A DNA stretch of 24,219 nucleotides from positions 64,802 to 89,020 of the forward strand of contig DJPV01000070.1 of assembly GCA_002437435.1 (NCBI GenBank), read 5' to 3'. Shown here piece after piece: positions 16,522 to 24,219 of this stretch. The position numbers and the translations under genes were made by a program. Numbering within the stretch: the first letter of the stretch is position 1; each line of letters starts with the position of its first letter. This stretch comes from Lachnospiraceae bacterium UBA6403. GTDB lineage: Bacteria > Bacillota > Clostridia > Lachnospirales > Lachnospiraceae. A model generated the notes under the pieces. That model was not told where the DNA came from. It saw nothing but the letters and a program-made list of their open reading frames with translations, and did not search any database.

Positions 16522-17502
16522 CTAGTTATTTTTATCCCCTGAAGCCGTCTGAACAGCCTCATTTTCAACGATCTGCACTCGTCCTTTTGCGCTGCGGACA
16601 TATCCAATGATGAGTACAACTGCACCAACCAAAAAACATGCAAATCCGAGAATCTGCGATACACGGATACCGGAATTACCAATCATTAAGGAATCCGTAC
16701 GAAGTCCTTCAATGATACATCTTCCAAGTCCATAGCCTGCTACATAAATAAATGCAAATTCTCCTGTAAACCTCTGATGCTTTCTATATATAAGAAGAAA
16801 GATCAGCAACATCAGATTCCAGAGTGACTCATACAGGAACGTAGGATGCACTGTTATACATTCTACGCCATGAAGTGTCTGTGTATTTGCAAGCATGGTA
16901 TCTGAGATCACGCCGCTGTTGATCAGACTGTTTAATGTTCCTTCATGTCTATAGTAATCAAGAGGGATTCCCATCGCAAATACAGAATCTGTATATGCAC
17001 CAAACGCTTCCCTGTTGAAGAAATTGCCCCATCGTCCGAGGATCTGTCCGATCAGCAGACCAAAGACCGCTGTATCAGCAAGCCGAAGCACATTGATCTT
17101 CCGTTTCTTTGCAAAGATGCAGCCGGTAATAATACCTGCAATTACACCACCGTAGATCGCAAGACCGCCACCTCTGATATTCAGCATACCAAGGATAGTT
17201 TCTTTTACATTTCCTGCTATTATATACTGATCCAGGCGGAACAATACATAATAGATCCTTGCACCTAAGATCACCGGAATGATCAGGATCAGGATAAAGT
17301 CCAGATACTTCTCCGGATCCTGACCTGTCCGCTTTGCTTCATTTATCACAAGGAAATAGGCAAGGATAAATCCGCACATAATAATGATACCGTAAAAACG
17401 AATCTCAAAGCTGCCAATGGATATATGATCGCCTACATGCTTCAGGAAGATTCCCAGATGCGGGAAGATAATACTGTTAAAATATTCTGAAATTGTTTCC
17501 AT
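16522..17502 (-). CDS. lgt: Prolipoprotein diacylglyceryl transferase
   Basis: A 326-residue polytopic membrane protein with about seven helices. It contains SFEIRFYGIIIMCGF, RGGGLAIYGGVIAG and the Lgt signature GQILGRWGNFFNREAFG; HPTFLYESLWN lies further on. Lgt moves diacylglycerol from phosphatidylglycerol to the lipobox cysteine of prelipoproteins, the first step of lipoprotein maturation at the cytoplasmic membrane. The C-terminal 30 or so residues after the last helix are a short variable tail. The ATG at 17502 follows AGGAG at 11 bases. It starts 29 bases after the ychF stop, so the two are probably cotranscribed. No clear terminator precedes the tRNA-Gly promoter. Confidence 0.96.
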   Translation of the reverse strand: METISEYFNSIIFPHLGIFLKHVGDHISIGSFEIRFYGIIIMCGFILAYFLVINEAKRTGQDPEKYLDFILILIIPVILGARIYYVLFRLDQYIIAGNVKETILGMLNIRGGGLAIYGGVIAGIITGCIFAKKRKINVLRLADTAVFGLLIGQILGRWGNFFNREAFGAYTDSVFAMGIPLDYYRHEGTLNSLINSGVISDTMLANTQTLHGVECITVHPTFLYESLWNLMLLIFLLIYRKHQRFTGEFAFIYVAGYGLGRCIIEGLRTDSLMIGNSGIRVSQILGFACFLVGAVVLIIGYVRSAKGRVQIVENEAVQTASGDKNN

Positions 17503-17531
17503 TTTCTTGTTATCTCCTAAAGGAAGCTGTT

Positions 17532-18629
17532 TTATACATTAAACTTAAAGAGAATGATATCGCCGTCTTCTACCACGTATTCTTTACCTTCCTGTCTTAC
17601 CAGACCTTTTTCCTTTGCGGCTACCATATTGCCACATTCCATAAGATCTTTATAGCTTACAACCTCTGCCTTGATGAATCCACGTTCAAAATCAGAATGG
17701 ATCTTGCCGGCTGCTCCCGGTGCTTTTGTTCCCTTCTTGATCGTCCATGCTCTGGATTCTGTCTCACCTGCTGTCAGATAACTGATCAGTCCAAGCAGTG
17801 AATAACTTGCTTTTATCAGCTTATCAAGGCCGGATTCTTTTACACCAAGGTCTTCCAAGAACATCTTCTTTTCTTCGTCATCCAATTCTGCCAGTTCCTG
17901 TTCAATCTGTGCACAGACAACAAATACTTCTGAATCGAATTCTTTTGCATATTCTTTTACTTTCTGAACATGCTCATTTGATGCACCATCATCTGCTACA
18001 TCGTCTTCACTTACATTTGCCGCGAAGATAACCGGCTTCCATGTAAGAAGGTTGTATTCCTCGATCCAGCCCTGCTCGTCCTCATCTGTTACTTCCAGAG
18101 TCTTTGCAAGCTTGCCTTCCTCCAGATGTGCTTTGATACGCTGCTGGAAATCCAGCTCTTTTGCAAGCATCTTATCATTTCTTGCACCACGGATTGTCTT
18201 TGCGATTCTACGATCCAGGACTTCGATATCAGAGAAGATCAGCTCCAGATTGATCGTCTCAATATCACGGATCGGATCAACCGAACCATCTACATGAATA
18301 ACATTTGTATCTTCAAAGCATCTGACAACGTGAACGATCGCATCTACCTCTCTGATATTTGCAAGGAACTGATTTCCAAGGCCTTCGCCCTTTGATGCGC
18401 CCTTTACAAGTCCTGCGATATCTACGAATTCGATAACAGCTGGTGTGGTCTTAGCTGAGTGATACATCTCTGTCAGCTTGTCCAATCTCTCATCCGGTAC
18501 TGCAACGACACCTACATTGGGATCGATGGTACAGAATGGATAGTTTGCTGATTCTGCACCTGCTTTTGTCAGAGAGTTAAATAATGTACTTTTTCCAACG
18601 TTTGGAAGTCCAACTATGCCGAGCTTCAT
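17532..18629 (-). CDS. ychF: YchF/OLA1-family nucleotide-binding protein
   Basis: A 365-residue Obg-related P-loop protein. MKLGIVGLPNVGKSTLFNSLT carries the Walker A motif, DIAGLVKGASKGEGLGNQFLANIREVDAI is the switch II region, and the G4 position reads AANVSE, as in YchF, which prefers ATP. The C-terminal TGS domain is marked by SRAWTIKKGTKAPGAAGKIH and FERGFIKAEV. YchF binds ribosomes and is implicated in translation and oxidative-stress control. The start has an ideal AAGGAGG upstream. It heads the ychF-lgt pair; I found no convincing promoter in the 236-base gap upstream. The assignment is firm. Confidence 0.97.
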   Translation of the reverse strand: MKLGIVGLPNVGKSTLFNSLTKAGAESANYPFCTIDPNVGVVAVPDERLDKLTEMYHSAKTTPAVIEFVDIAGLVKGASKGEGLGNQFLANIREVDAIVHVVRCFEDTNVIHVDGSVDPIRDIETINLELIFSDIEVLDRRIAKTIRGARNDKMLAKELDFQQRIKAHLEEGKLAKTLEVTDEDEQGWIEEYNLLTWKPVIFAANVSEDDVADDGASNEHVQKVKEYAKEFDSEVFVVCAQIEQELAELDDEEKKMFLEDLGVKESGLDKLIKASYSLLGLISYLTAGETESRAWTIKKGTKAPGAAGKIHSDFERGFIKAEVVSYKDLMECGNMVAAKEKGLVRQEGKEYVVEDGDIILFKFNV

Positions 18630-18776
18630 GGTTATAATTCCTCCTTAAAACCTTGATTTATAAGGTCATACAACTCATACCATTCAGCCATATGCCGTTA
18701 TGTCAGATGACTGTTCAAAGTTGATGCCACAAGGTAATTTTTCTCTATGTTCTTGTTCTTTACCTATATAATGGCA

Positions 18777-18820
18777 TAAAAACGCCCCAAAATAGCACGA
18801 TGATTATACTACATTGGGGC
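18777..18820 (-). terminator. Terminator of the rubrerythrin-traX operon
   Basis: GCCCCAA (18784-18790) pairs with TTGGGGC (18814-18820); on the - strand the stem is followed by GTTTTTATG. It lies 46 bases behind traX. The rest of the 18630-18865 gap shows no feature I can support. Confidence 0.75.
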
Positions 18821-18865
18821 ATAAAATTCAATGATTATCAACTAATTGCATTCAGATAGTTGCAT

Positions 18866-19567
18866 TCAGATTCCAAGTTTTATCCTTATAATCCCAAGGA
18901 TCAGCAGATGTACCGGATAGAACAGGTAGTTCACAAGTTTGTTCTGCTTTCCACGTTTTCCATTATAAGTAAGTGTCAGACCAAAACCTAAAAGTGCCCA
19001 CGGTTCTTTATACATTGCTGCAAAGTTAAATGGGAGTGCAATAATCGGTCTGTCATGAAACAAATACAGGAAATAACCGATCAACACTGCATGGAAGTCA
19101 TAATCCAAACTTAGGTTCACGGATATCAGACTGGCAGCTGCTACAATTATAAATGATACCAGATACCACAAAAGCTTCGGCAATGTCTGCATTTTCTTCT
19201 TCAGAACATCAATGATCCAGATCATCGCCAACACCAGAGCAAGGGTAAACATGATATTATTCCAGTTTATTTCAAAAAACACTCCGGATGAACACATATC
19301 AAACGGAACCTCGGATATAATTCCAAATAACAGCAATGTTCCCAAATATCTCCATCGGTTTCTTGTTTTAAAATAACCTTCCACCAGCAGAAAGATAAAG
19401 ATAGGAAATGCGATTCTTCCCAGTATATCGAACAGTCCACTCATAATGACTAAGCCCCTGTTATTAAAATAAGGGAAAAATGTCTTATTTACATGGTCGA
19501 TCAGCATCGATGTAAATGCTATGTATTTCAATTGTGCACCGGATAATAATTTTATCTTTTCTTTCAT
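18866..19567 (-). CDS. TraX-family integral membrane protein
   Basis: A 233-residue membrane protein with about seven hydrophobic segments. KLLSGAQLKYIAFTSMLIDHVN at the N-terminus, GRIAFPIFIFLLVEGYFKT, ISEVPFDM and the end YNGKRGKQNKLVNYLFYPVHLLILG are the hallmarks of the TraX family. TraX of the F plasmid is needed for N-acetylation of pilin; chromosomal relatives in Clostridia have no established role, and no conjugation genes are here. It starts 2 bases after the rubrerythrin stop, with only a weak internal ribosome binding site, so translation may be coupled. The conserved Asp-His in the first helix fits an acyltransferase-like function, but that is inference. Confidence 0.85.
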   Translation of the reverse strand: MKEKIKLLSGAQLKYIAFTSMLIDHVNKTFFPYFNNRGLVIMSGLFDILGRIAFPIFIFLLVEGYFKTRNRWRYLGTLLLFGIISEVPFDMCSSGVFFEINWNNIMFTLALVLAMIWIIDVLKKKMQTLPKLLWYLVSFIIVAAASLISVNLSLDYDFHAVLIGYFLYLFHDRPIIALPFNFAAMYKEPWALLGFGLTLTYNGKRGKQNKLVNYLFYPVHLLILGIIRIKLGI

Positions 19568-19569
19568 AA

Positions 19570-20112
19570 TTAATAATTTTCTTCACGTACTTCAAAATAG
19601 CTCTGTGGATGGTTGCAGACCGGGCATACCTCAGGAGCCTTTGTTCCTACTATGACATGTCCACAATTACGGCACTCCCATACCTTGACTTCACTCTTTT
19701 CAAATACCTGTGCAGTCTCGATATTCTTAAGAAGGGCGCGATATCTCTCCTCGTGATGCTTCTCGATCTCACCAACCGCTCTAAACTTCGCCGCAAGTTC
19801 AGGGAAGCCTTCTTCCTCGGCTGTCTTTGCAAATTCTTCATACATGTCTGTCCACTCGTAGTTCTCACCCTCGGCTGCGGCTGCAAGATTTGCTTTTGTA
19901 TCACCGATACCTGCCAATTCTTTAAACCACATCTTCGCATGTTCCTTCTCGTTGTCTGCGGTCTTAAGGAATAATGCAGACATCTGCTCATATCCTTCTT
20001 TCTTTGCTACAGATGCAAAATAGGTATATTTATTCCTTGCCTGTGACTCTCCTGCGAATGCTTCCTGTAAATTCTTTTCTGTCTGTGTTCCTGCGTACTT
20101 ATTTGCTGCCAT
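19570..20112 (-). CDS. rbr: Rubrerythrin
   Basis: A 180-residue rubrerythrin. The N-terminal four-helix di-iron domain carries EKEH at 55-58 and EIEKHH at 115-120 plus further glutamates. The C-terminal rubredoxin-like domain has CRNC (147, 150) and CPVC (163, 166) for one iron. The protein reduces hydrogen peroxide to water in anaerobes, drawing electrons from NAD(P)H through a partner. The start is the ATG at 20112, behind GGAGGAG; an upstream frame to 20148 lacks such a site. A full-consensus promoter lies 110 bases upstream. I looked for a PerR box and saw none I trust. traX follows directly. Confidence 0.96.
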   Translation of the reverse strand: MAANKYAGTQTEKNLQEAFAGESQARNKYTYFASVAKKEGYEQMSALFLKTADNEKEHAKMWFKELAGIGDTKANLAAAAEGENYEWTDMYEEFAKTAEEEGFPELAAKFRAVGEIEKHHEERYRALLKNIETAQVFEKSEVKVWECRNCGHVIVGTKAPEVCPVCNHPQSYFEVREENY

Positions 20113-20225
20113 AATTTTCTCCTCCGTTATTTTAATATTATTAATCATCTTATAGTCTATATTTTGATAAAATCTCTAAAAACCTGTGTTAAAGATTTTC
20201 TTATTAAGATTTATTCTCAATAGTA

Positions 20226-20254
20226 ATTATATATGACTATCAATATTTTGTCAA
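20226..20254 (-). promoter_or_regulatory. Consensus sigma-A promoter of rubrerythrin
   Basis: A perfect TTGACA (20249-20254), a 17-base spacer and a perfect TATAAT (20226-20231) on the - strand. The -35 box abuts the stop codon of the upstream rRNA methyltransferase gene. The leader is about 110 bases and AT-rich. Confidence 0.85.
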
Positions 20255-21580
20255 TTATAATATAGAAATATTTATTACAATCTTATCTCTCGTTAATAAT
20301 GCGACAACCTCTGTATGCTCGGTAAATGGAAAGAGGTCAAACGGTGTGATCTTCAACACCTGATAACCATGTGATGTCAGGTATTTCAGATCTCTTGCAA
20401 GGGTATCCGGCCCGCAGGAAATATAGACTACCTTACGCGGTGACAGGGTTACAACGGAGGAAAGGAATTCTTCCGTACTTCCTGAACGAGGTGGATCCAT
20501 AAACACAACATCGACCTGCTCATCCGCTTCTGCCAGCTCTACCATGAACCTGCCTGCATCATTTGCACAGAACTCGATATTTTCTACCTTATTCATCCGG
20601 CTGTTGATCTTCGCATCACGGATCGCTTCTTCATTCAGTTCCACGCCGATTACACGTTTTGCCCGGTCACTTGCCACGATACCGATCGTTCCGATTCCGC
20701 AGTATGCATCAATAACCGTTTCTTTCTTTTTCAGATCCGCATATTTGATCGCCTTGTTGTATAATTTCTCCGTCTGGACAGAATTGATCTGGTAAAAGCT
20801 TCCCGGTGACAGGCGAAACCGTTTGCCACAGAGAACATCTTCTATATAGCCTTTGCCATAGATGACCTGATTCCGGTCGCCTAATACCATATTTGTATCC
20901 TTTGTATTTATATTCTGAACGATCGTTGTGATCTCCGGGTGAATCTTCAGAAGTGCATTTGCAAAATTCTTCTTCGACGGAAATACCGGGGATGCTGTCA
21001 CAATGATCACCATGATCTGTCCGGTCTGATGAGCCGTCCGAATCAGCACATGACGAATCAGCCCATATCCGCTGTCTTCATTATAGATCATCATTTTAAA
21101 TGACTGGAACAGACCTGTGATATCCTGAATGATCGCATCTGCCCGCTGATCTTCGATCTTGCATCCCTTTGTCTCTACAACATTATGCGTTCCCTCCTGA
21201 TATCTGCCGGAGATGATCGTTCCGTTCTTCAGCTTTCTGAATTCTGCACAGACTTTATTCCTGTAATAATACGGATCTTCCATTCCCACGATCGGATCGA
21301 CCGGGGCAAATCCTGAAAGCAGCTTTTCCATCTCATCCTGCTTCTTTGCAAGCAATCTCCGGTATTCTTCGTCTGTGTATTCGTATACTGCGGGCTTGGG
21401 CTTCTTCTGATTCTGCGACTTTTTGCTATCCGTTTTTTTATTCTGTGGATAATTCTTTCTGCTGTCTGTCTTTCTGTTTTGTGGCTGCGTTCCTTCGTTA
21501 TTCGACTTTCTATTCTTGGACTGAGTTTTTCCGCCATCTTGTTTTCTATTTCTCGGCTGTCCCTTTATATTCTCTCTCAT
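20255..21580 (-). CDS. 23S rRNA (uracil-C5)-methyltransferase, RlmD/RlmCD (RumA) type
   Basis: A 441-residue methyltransferase. The C-terminal catalytic half is clear: DAYCGIGTIGIVAS binds SAM, VVFMDPPRSG follows, VVYISCGPDTLARDL holds the nucleophilic cysteine, and FPFTEHTEVV ends the domain. These enzymes make 5-methyluridine in 23S rRNA. The N-terminal region is odd: residues about 7-70 are a basic, Asn/Lys/Gln-rich tail made of four 12-residue repeats, in place of the usual TRAM domain, and the four-cysteine iron-sulfur motif of E. coli RlmD is not evident. I start at ATG 21580 behind AAAGGA; ATG 21598 lies only about 6 bases from the predicted transcript start. The target uridine is not certain. 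Confidence 0.9.
   Translation of the reverse strand: MRENIKGQPRNRKQDGGKTQSKNRKSNNEGTQPQNRKTDSRKNYPQNKKTDSKKSQNQKKPKPAVYEYTDEEYRRLLAKKQDEMEKLLSGFAPVDPIVGMEDPYYYRNKVCAEFRKLKNGTIISGRYQEGTHNVVETKGCKIEDQRADAIIQDITGLFQSFKMMIYNEDSGYGLIRHVLIRTAHQTGQIMVIIVTASPVFPSKKNFANALLKIHPEITTIVQNINTKDTNMVLGDRNQVIYGKGYIEDVLCGKRFRLSPGSFYQINSVQTEKLYNKAIKYADLKKKETVIDAYCGIGTIGIVASDRAKRVIGVELNEEAIRDAKINSRMNKVENIEFCANDAGRFMVELAEADEQVDVVFMDPPRSGSTEEFLSSVVTLSPRKVVYISCGPDTLARDLKYLTSHGYQVLKITPFDLFPFTEHTEVVALLTRDKIVINISIL
21419..21562 (-). repeat. Four degenerate 36-nt tandem repeats in the rRNA methyltransferase gene
   Basis: Units at 21562-21527, 21526-21491, 21490-21455 and 21454-21419 encode GQPRNRKQDGGK, TQSKNRKSNNEG, TQPQNRKTDSRK and NYPQNKKTDSKK. 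A partial fifth (SQNQKK) follows. The consensus is roughly xQxxNRKxDxxK. Confidence 0.8.
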
Positions 21581-21610
21581 ATTTATAATTCCTTTCATAT
21601 CTCTCGTCTA

Positions 21611-21639
21611 AACATAGCAAAAACCAAACACATGGTCAA
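21611..21639 (-). promoter_or_regulatory. Predicted promoter of the rRNA methyltransferase, inside a terminator
   Basis: On the - strand: TTGACC (21634-21639), a 17-base spacer and TATGTT (21611-21616). It overlaps the terminator hairpin of the upstream gene. A start near 21604 would give a leader of about 24 bases. Confidence 0.5.
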
Positions 21640-21680
21640 CAACATTTCCCTGAATGTATATGACACATGGTCTGGTTTTT
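21619..21680 (-). terminator. Terminator of the EAL-ProXp operon
   Basis: AAAAACCA (21619-21626) pairs with TGGTTTTT (21673-21680), with inner pairing such as ACATT/AATGT. On the - strand the stem ends in TTTTTGC. It lies 8 bases behind the ProXp gene. Confidence 0.6.
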
Positions 21681-21688
21681 CCTTTGCT

Positions 21689-22234
21689 CTATGCTTCGCC
21701 TGTCAGGACGACTTTTGTCATATCATGTCCGACCGCATCCAGATACGGTCCAAATACATCTGCCGAACGCATCCGCAGACTGGAGGTATTCACACATGGG
21801 TGGCAGCCAAGATACTCGCCTTTTAACACATCTTCATCCACCAACAGCCGTACATGATGCTCCGTATCATTCATCAATCCCATGACGCTGACAGCACCCG
21901 GTTCAATATCCAGATATTTCTCCATATCCTCTGCCGATGCAAATGACAGTCTCGCACTTCCGATCTGTGAAGTGATCTCCTTTGTCTTAAATGGCTTGTC
22001 GCCTGGCATCATCAACAGATAAAACTGCGTCTTCTGACGATTGCACAGGAAAAGGTTCTTACAGATCGTTGCCTGCAATGTCTTATCAATCTCCTCACAT
22101 ACTTCCATCGTAAATGCCGGTTCATGATCGACTCTCTTATATTCTATTCCAAGATGGTCAAGGAAATCATATACCCGGATCTCCTTCGCCAATCTTCCTT
22201 CCGTATTCTCCGGTCTTCCATCCAAAAGCTCCAA
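21689..22234 (-). CDS. YbaK/ProXp-type aminoacyl-tRNA deacylase
   Basis: A 181-residue protein of the YbaK/prolyl-tRNA editing fold. YDFLDHLGIEYKRVDHEPAFT is the usual opening, ATICKNLFLCN has the catalytic lysine (K59), and GCHPCVNTSSLRM matches the GxHP/N-T motif. The length and motifs fit the PrdX/ProXp-ala branch, which hydrolyses Ala-tRNA(Pro) mischarged by prolyl-tRNA synthetase. The start is a TTG at 22234 with a perfect AGGAGG 10 bases upstream; the next in-frame ATG would remove 42 residues including the first helix. It begins 33 bases behind the EAL gene and is probably cotranscribed. A related branch editing Cys-tRNA(Pro) is less likely. Confidence 0.88.
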   Translation of the reverse strand: MELLDGRPENTEGRLAKEIRVYDFLDHLGIEYKRVDHEPAFTMEVCEEIDKTLQATICKNLFLCNRQKTQFYLLMMPGDKPFKTKEITSQIGSARLSFASAEDMEKYLDIEPGAVSVMGLMNDTEHHVRLLVDEDVLKGEYLGCHPCVNTSSLRMRSADVFGPYLDAVGHDMTKVVLTGEA

Positions 22235-22267
22235 CCGTATCTGTCCTCCTGTCTCTTATATCTGTCT

Positions 22268-23941
22268 CTACTGCTCTGTCTGTTGTTCATCTAACAAATG
22301 TTCAAATTCAGGAAGTGGAACAGGTTTGGAGAAATAAAATCCCTGTGATACACTACAGCCATTATCATAGAGGAAATCCGCCGTTCCACGATTCTCCACA
22401 CCTTCTGCTATAATGCTCAGACCTAAGTCATTTGACATAGATATCACATGGGAAATGATCGTCTTACCCTGTTTGCTGTCGAGACATTCATCCAGGAACA
22501 GCCGATCCATCTTCAACACATCAAATGGTGTATTCTTCAACATGCAAAGGGAAGAATAACCTGATCCAAAATCATCCATCAGCAAGGTAAATCCCGCCTG
22601 CTTCAGGCTGTTGATATAAGACAATGATTCTGCATTTTCCGTTGTCTCTGTAATCTCCAACTGGAATAATTCCATCGGAATCTGATATTTGTCGATCAGA
22701 TTCTTGATATAGCCTGCAACATCTTCCTTCTGAAGATAGGTTCTCGATACATTTACCGAAACTGGCAGAGGTTCTCTGCCGGCGTCCAGCCATCTTCTGA
22801 TGATCTTACATACCGTTTCCCACATGAAACAGTCTAATTTGTAGATAAATCCATTTGCCTCAAATACCGGAATAAATTCCATCGGTGACTTGCACTTTCC
22901 ATTTGCATCGATCCAACGCACAAGTGCCTCTGCTCCAACAATCTTTGCATGACTTCTGTCATACTGGTATTTCGGCTGAAGATAAACCTGAAATTCTTCC
23001 CGTCTCAGAGCCTCCTCCTCGACTTCCTCGATCGCACCCGTCTGCTTCACATGGTTCATCAGGGTATCCTCATAGAATACTACCTTATTTAAGATCGTCC
23101 GCTTACCCTCTGCACGGGCAAGTCCTGCTTCATCTCCATGCTTGCGATATGCCGTTGAATTACCCGGTACGATATTTACTCCATATGTAATGCTTAACTT
23201 GATATCACCGTATCTGCGGATCTTCTCATCCAGCTTATCAATAAATTCCATGATCTCTTCTCGGGAATTATAATAAGTCACGACCTGGAAAACATCTGCC
23301 GACAATCTGCAATGCAGATGATCTTCATCGCACATCACATCCAGCGTGTCGTATATATAACGAAGAATGTCATCTCCTGTATCGCTGCCATACTTCTCAT
23401 TGATATACTTAAATCTGCGGATATCAAACTGAATATATGCATACTCCCGTTCCGGATGTTCCGCCTGAAAACGTGCAATCTTCTTAATAAAAAACGCCGG
23501 ATTCTTGTCATTGCTAAACGATGTCACAATCTCCCGGTTCTCTAATTCCTGTTTGCGCATAATCCGTATCATGCCTACATATTCCCGAACCAGTCCGTTC
23601 TCATCTTTCTCAAGGTAACAAAGGACTGCCATCAGGACTTTCTTTCCGGATCTGGTCTCCAGATGCACCCAGGTCTCCAGATCATCCATCTTGATCGGCT
23701 CTTTTGTTCCCTGCTCAATCTGTCGGTACAGATTACACATTTTACTCTTCTCTGTCTCATCTATGCATGTACATTCGCAGAATGCTTTTAGTAAATTTTT
23801 ATCATCCGGATTCAACTCATCGGGCAGAACATCATTTTCCTCGATCGTATAAAACCGATCGTGCAGATTTGCATAAAAATATATGGCATCACAGTGATTT
23901 TTCCTTATTCTGTTAATCTCTCTCCATGATTCAAATGCCAT
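22268..23941 (-). CDS. EAL-domain c-di-GMP phosphodiesterase with degenerate GGDEF domain
   Basis: A 557-residue cytoplasmic protein. Residues 1 to about 130 look like a PAS-type sensor (REYVGMIRIMRKQELENREI links it on). A GGDEF fold follows (IQFDIRRFKYINEKYG), but the active site reads RLSADVF instead of RxGGDEF, so cyclase activity should be lost. The C-terminal EAL domain keeps its key motifs: GAEALVRW, SVNVSR, EITE, MDDFGSGYSS, KMD, AEGVE and QGFYFSKP. It should cleave c-di-GMP to pGpG, with the GGDEF part perhaps sensing GTP. I start at ATG 23941, behind AGAAGG; an ATG at 23998 has no ribosome binding site. No membrane segment is present. Confidence 0.92.
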   Translation of the reverse strand: MAFESWREINRIRKNHCDAIYFYANLHDRFYTIEENDVLPDELNPDDKNLLKAFCECTCIDETEKSKMCNLYRQIEQGTKEPIKMDDLETWVHLETRSGKKVLMAVLCYLEKDENGLVREYVGMIRIMRKQELENREIVTSFSNDKNPAFFIKKIARFQAEHPEREYAYIQFDIRRFKYINEKYGSDTGDDILRYIYDTLDVMCDEDHLHCRLSADVFQVVTYYNSREEIMEFIDKLDEKIRRYGDIKLSITYGVNIVPGNSTAYRKHGDEAGLARAEGKRTILNKVVFYEDTLMNHVKQTGAIEEVEEEALRREEFQVYLQPKYQYDRSHAKIVGAEALVRWIDANGKCKSPMEFIPVFEANGFIYKLDCFMWETVCKIIRRWLDAGREPLPVSVNVSRTYLQKEDVAGYIKNLIDKYQIPMELFQLEITETTENAESLSYINSLKQAGFTLLMDDFGSGYSSLCMLKNTPFDVLKMDRLFLDECLDSKQGKTIISHVISMSNDLGLSIIAEGVENRGTADFLYDNGCSVSQGFYFSKPVPLPEFEHLLDEQQTEQ

Positions 23942-24071
23942 AATAACACCTTCTCCCAACATTGAATACTTACTTAATTTTACATGTTCTGTTCCCATAA
24001 GGGCTCATTATTATATATATTCTAACATGTTCTTTAGTAAAAAGGAAGTTCGCATCCAGCTTAATTGTTCG

Positions 24072-24111
24072 GAAATTAAGTGAAATTTTGGTTAATCAAT
24101 TACTTAATTTC
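24072..24111. other. AT-rich inverted repeat over the phosphatase stop codon
   Basis: GAAATTAAGT (24072-24081) and ACTTAATTTC (24102-24111) are perfect 10-bp arms with a 20-base loop, and the stop codon lies in the loop. Low G+C makes it a weak terminator candidate. The region 23999-24071 holds a TATATAAT stretch that could be the EAL gene's -10 box, without a good -35. Confidence 0.35.
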
Positions 24112-24219
24112 TTGTTAATTGTCAACCAGTCAAGGAACGCTTCGCAGCCTTCTACAACATCTTCATAGGTCTCCCGGAAATTCCCACTATACCATGGATC
24201 TCTGACATCTGTATCCCGT
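24096..24219 (-). CDS. Low-molecular-weight protein tyrosine phosphatase, C-terminal part
   Basis: A partial gene running off the right edge; 40 full codons are visible. The - strand translates as RDTDVRDPWYSGNFRETYED and then VVEGCEAFLDWLTINKKLSN, ending at TGA (24096-24098). DVxDPWY is the signature of low-molecular-weight PTPs, containing the general-acid aspartate, and the last helix EGCEAFLDWL is equally typical. The N-terminal CxxxxxR phosphate loop lies outside the window. The enzyme dephosphorylates tyrosine (or arginine) residues in the cytoplasm. It is upstream of, and codirectional with, the EAL gene, with a gap of about 150 bases. Confidence 0.88.
   Translation of the reverse strand, partial: RDTDVRDPWYSGNFRETYEDVVEGCEAFLDWLTINKKLSN

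Noticed and set aside
20160..20254. A possible PerR box near the rubrerythrin promoter
   Set aside because: TATAATTACTAT-like strings occur, but they overlap the -10 box in AT-rich DNA and do not match the palindromic consensus well.

Overview
The window looks like chromosome from a low-GC Firmicute of class Clostridia, most likely Lachnospiraceae. This rests on the gene families (stand-alone TrpB2 behind a Trp T-box, aspS behind a T-box, TatD-associated-type radical SAM protein, TraX-like membrane protein, rubrerythrin, LTA-synthase-like sulfatase), the AGGAGG ribosome binding sites, sigma-A promoters with 17-base spacers, and a tRNA gene without an encoded CCA. It is mostly ordinary core genome. 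I see no phage, complete transposon, CRISPR array or resistance genes.

Layout. 1-2.9 kb: corA-type Mg2+ channel (-) divergent from a class I methyltransferase (+), followed by hslO (Hsp33). 3.3-5.1 kb: typA/bipA. 5.2-8.9 kb (-): T-box leader, aspS, a pyridoxal-kinase-like gene and a radical SAM gene in one apparent operon. 8.9-10.8 kb (+): a second T-box leader head to head with the first, driving trpB2. 11.0-15.8 kb (-): a dihydrouridine synthase, guaB and an LTA-synthase-like sulfatase, each probably with its own control region. 16.0-16.4 kb: a 197-bp rod-like element and tRNA-Gly(GCC). 16.5-18.6 kb (-): ychF then lgt. 18.9-20.1 kb (-): rubrerythrin then traX, 2 bases apart. 20.25-24 kb (-): an EAL/degenerate-GGDEF protein and a ProXp-type deacylase, with rlmD-type rRNA methyltransferase behind its own promoter. 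The right edge holds the 3' end of a low-molecular-weight protein tyrosine phosphatase gene.

The most interesting material is non-coding. (1) Two copies of a ~115-120-nt element (3009-3128 on +; ~10805-10926 on -) share long identical stretches and the same three-way-junction fold, with compensatory changes in the helices. Each copy sits inside the loop of a perfect 13-bp terminator-like hairpin (downstream of hslO, and between convergent trpB and dus). This may be an undescribed structured RNA or a non-autonomous mobile element that favours terminators. (2) The aspS T-box seems to carry an Asn (AAC) specifier rather than Asp, and AspRS has a His at a position associated with non-discriminating enzymes, pointing to tRNA-dependent asparagine synthesis. 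(3) A 197-bp element with perfect 23-bp inverted ends folds into a continuous rod. All folds and promoters were read by eye; no alignment or folding program was run.
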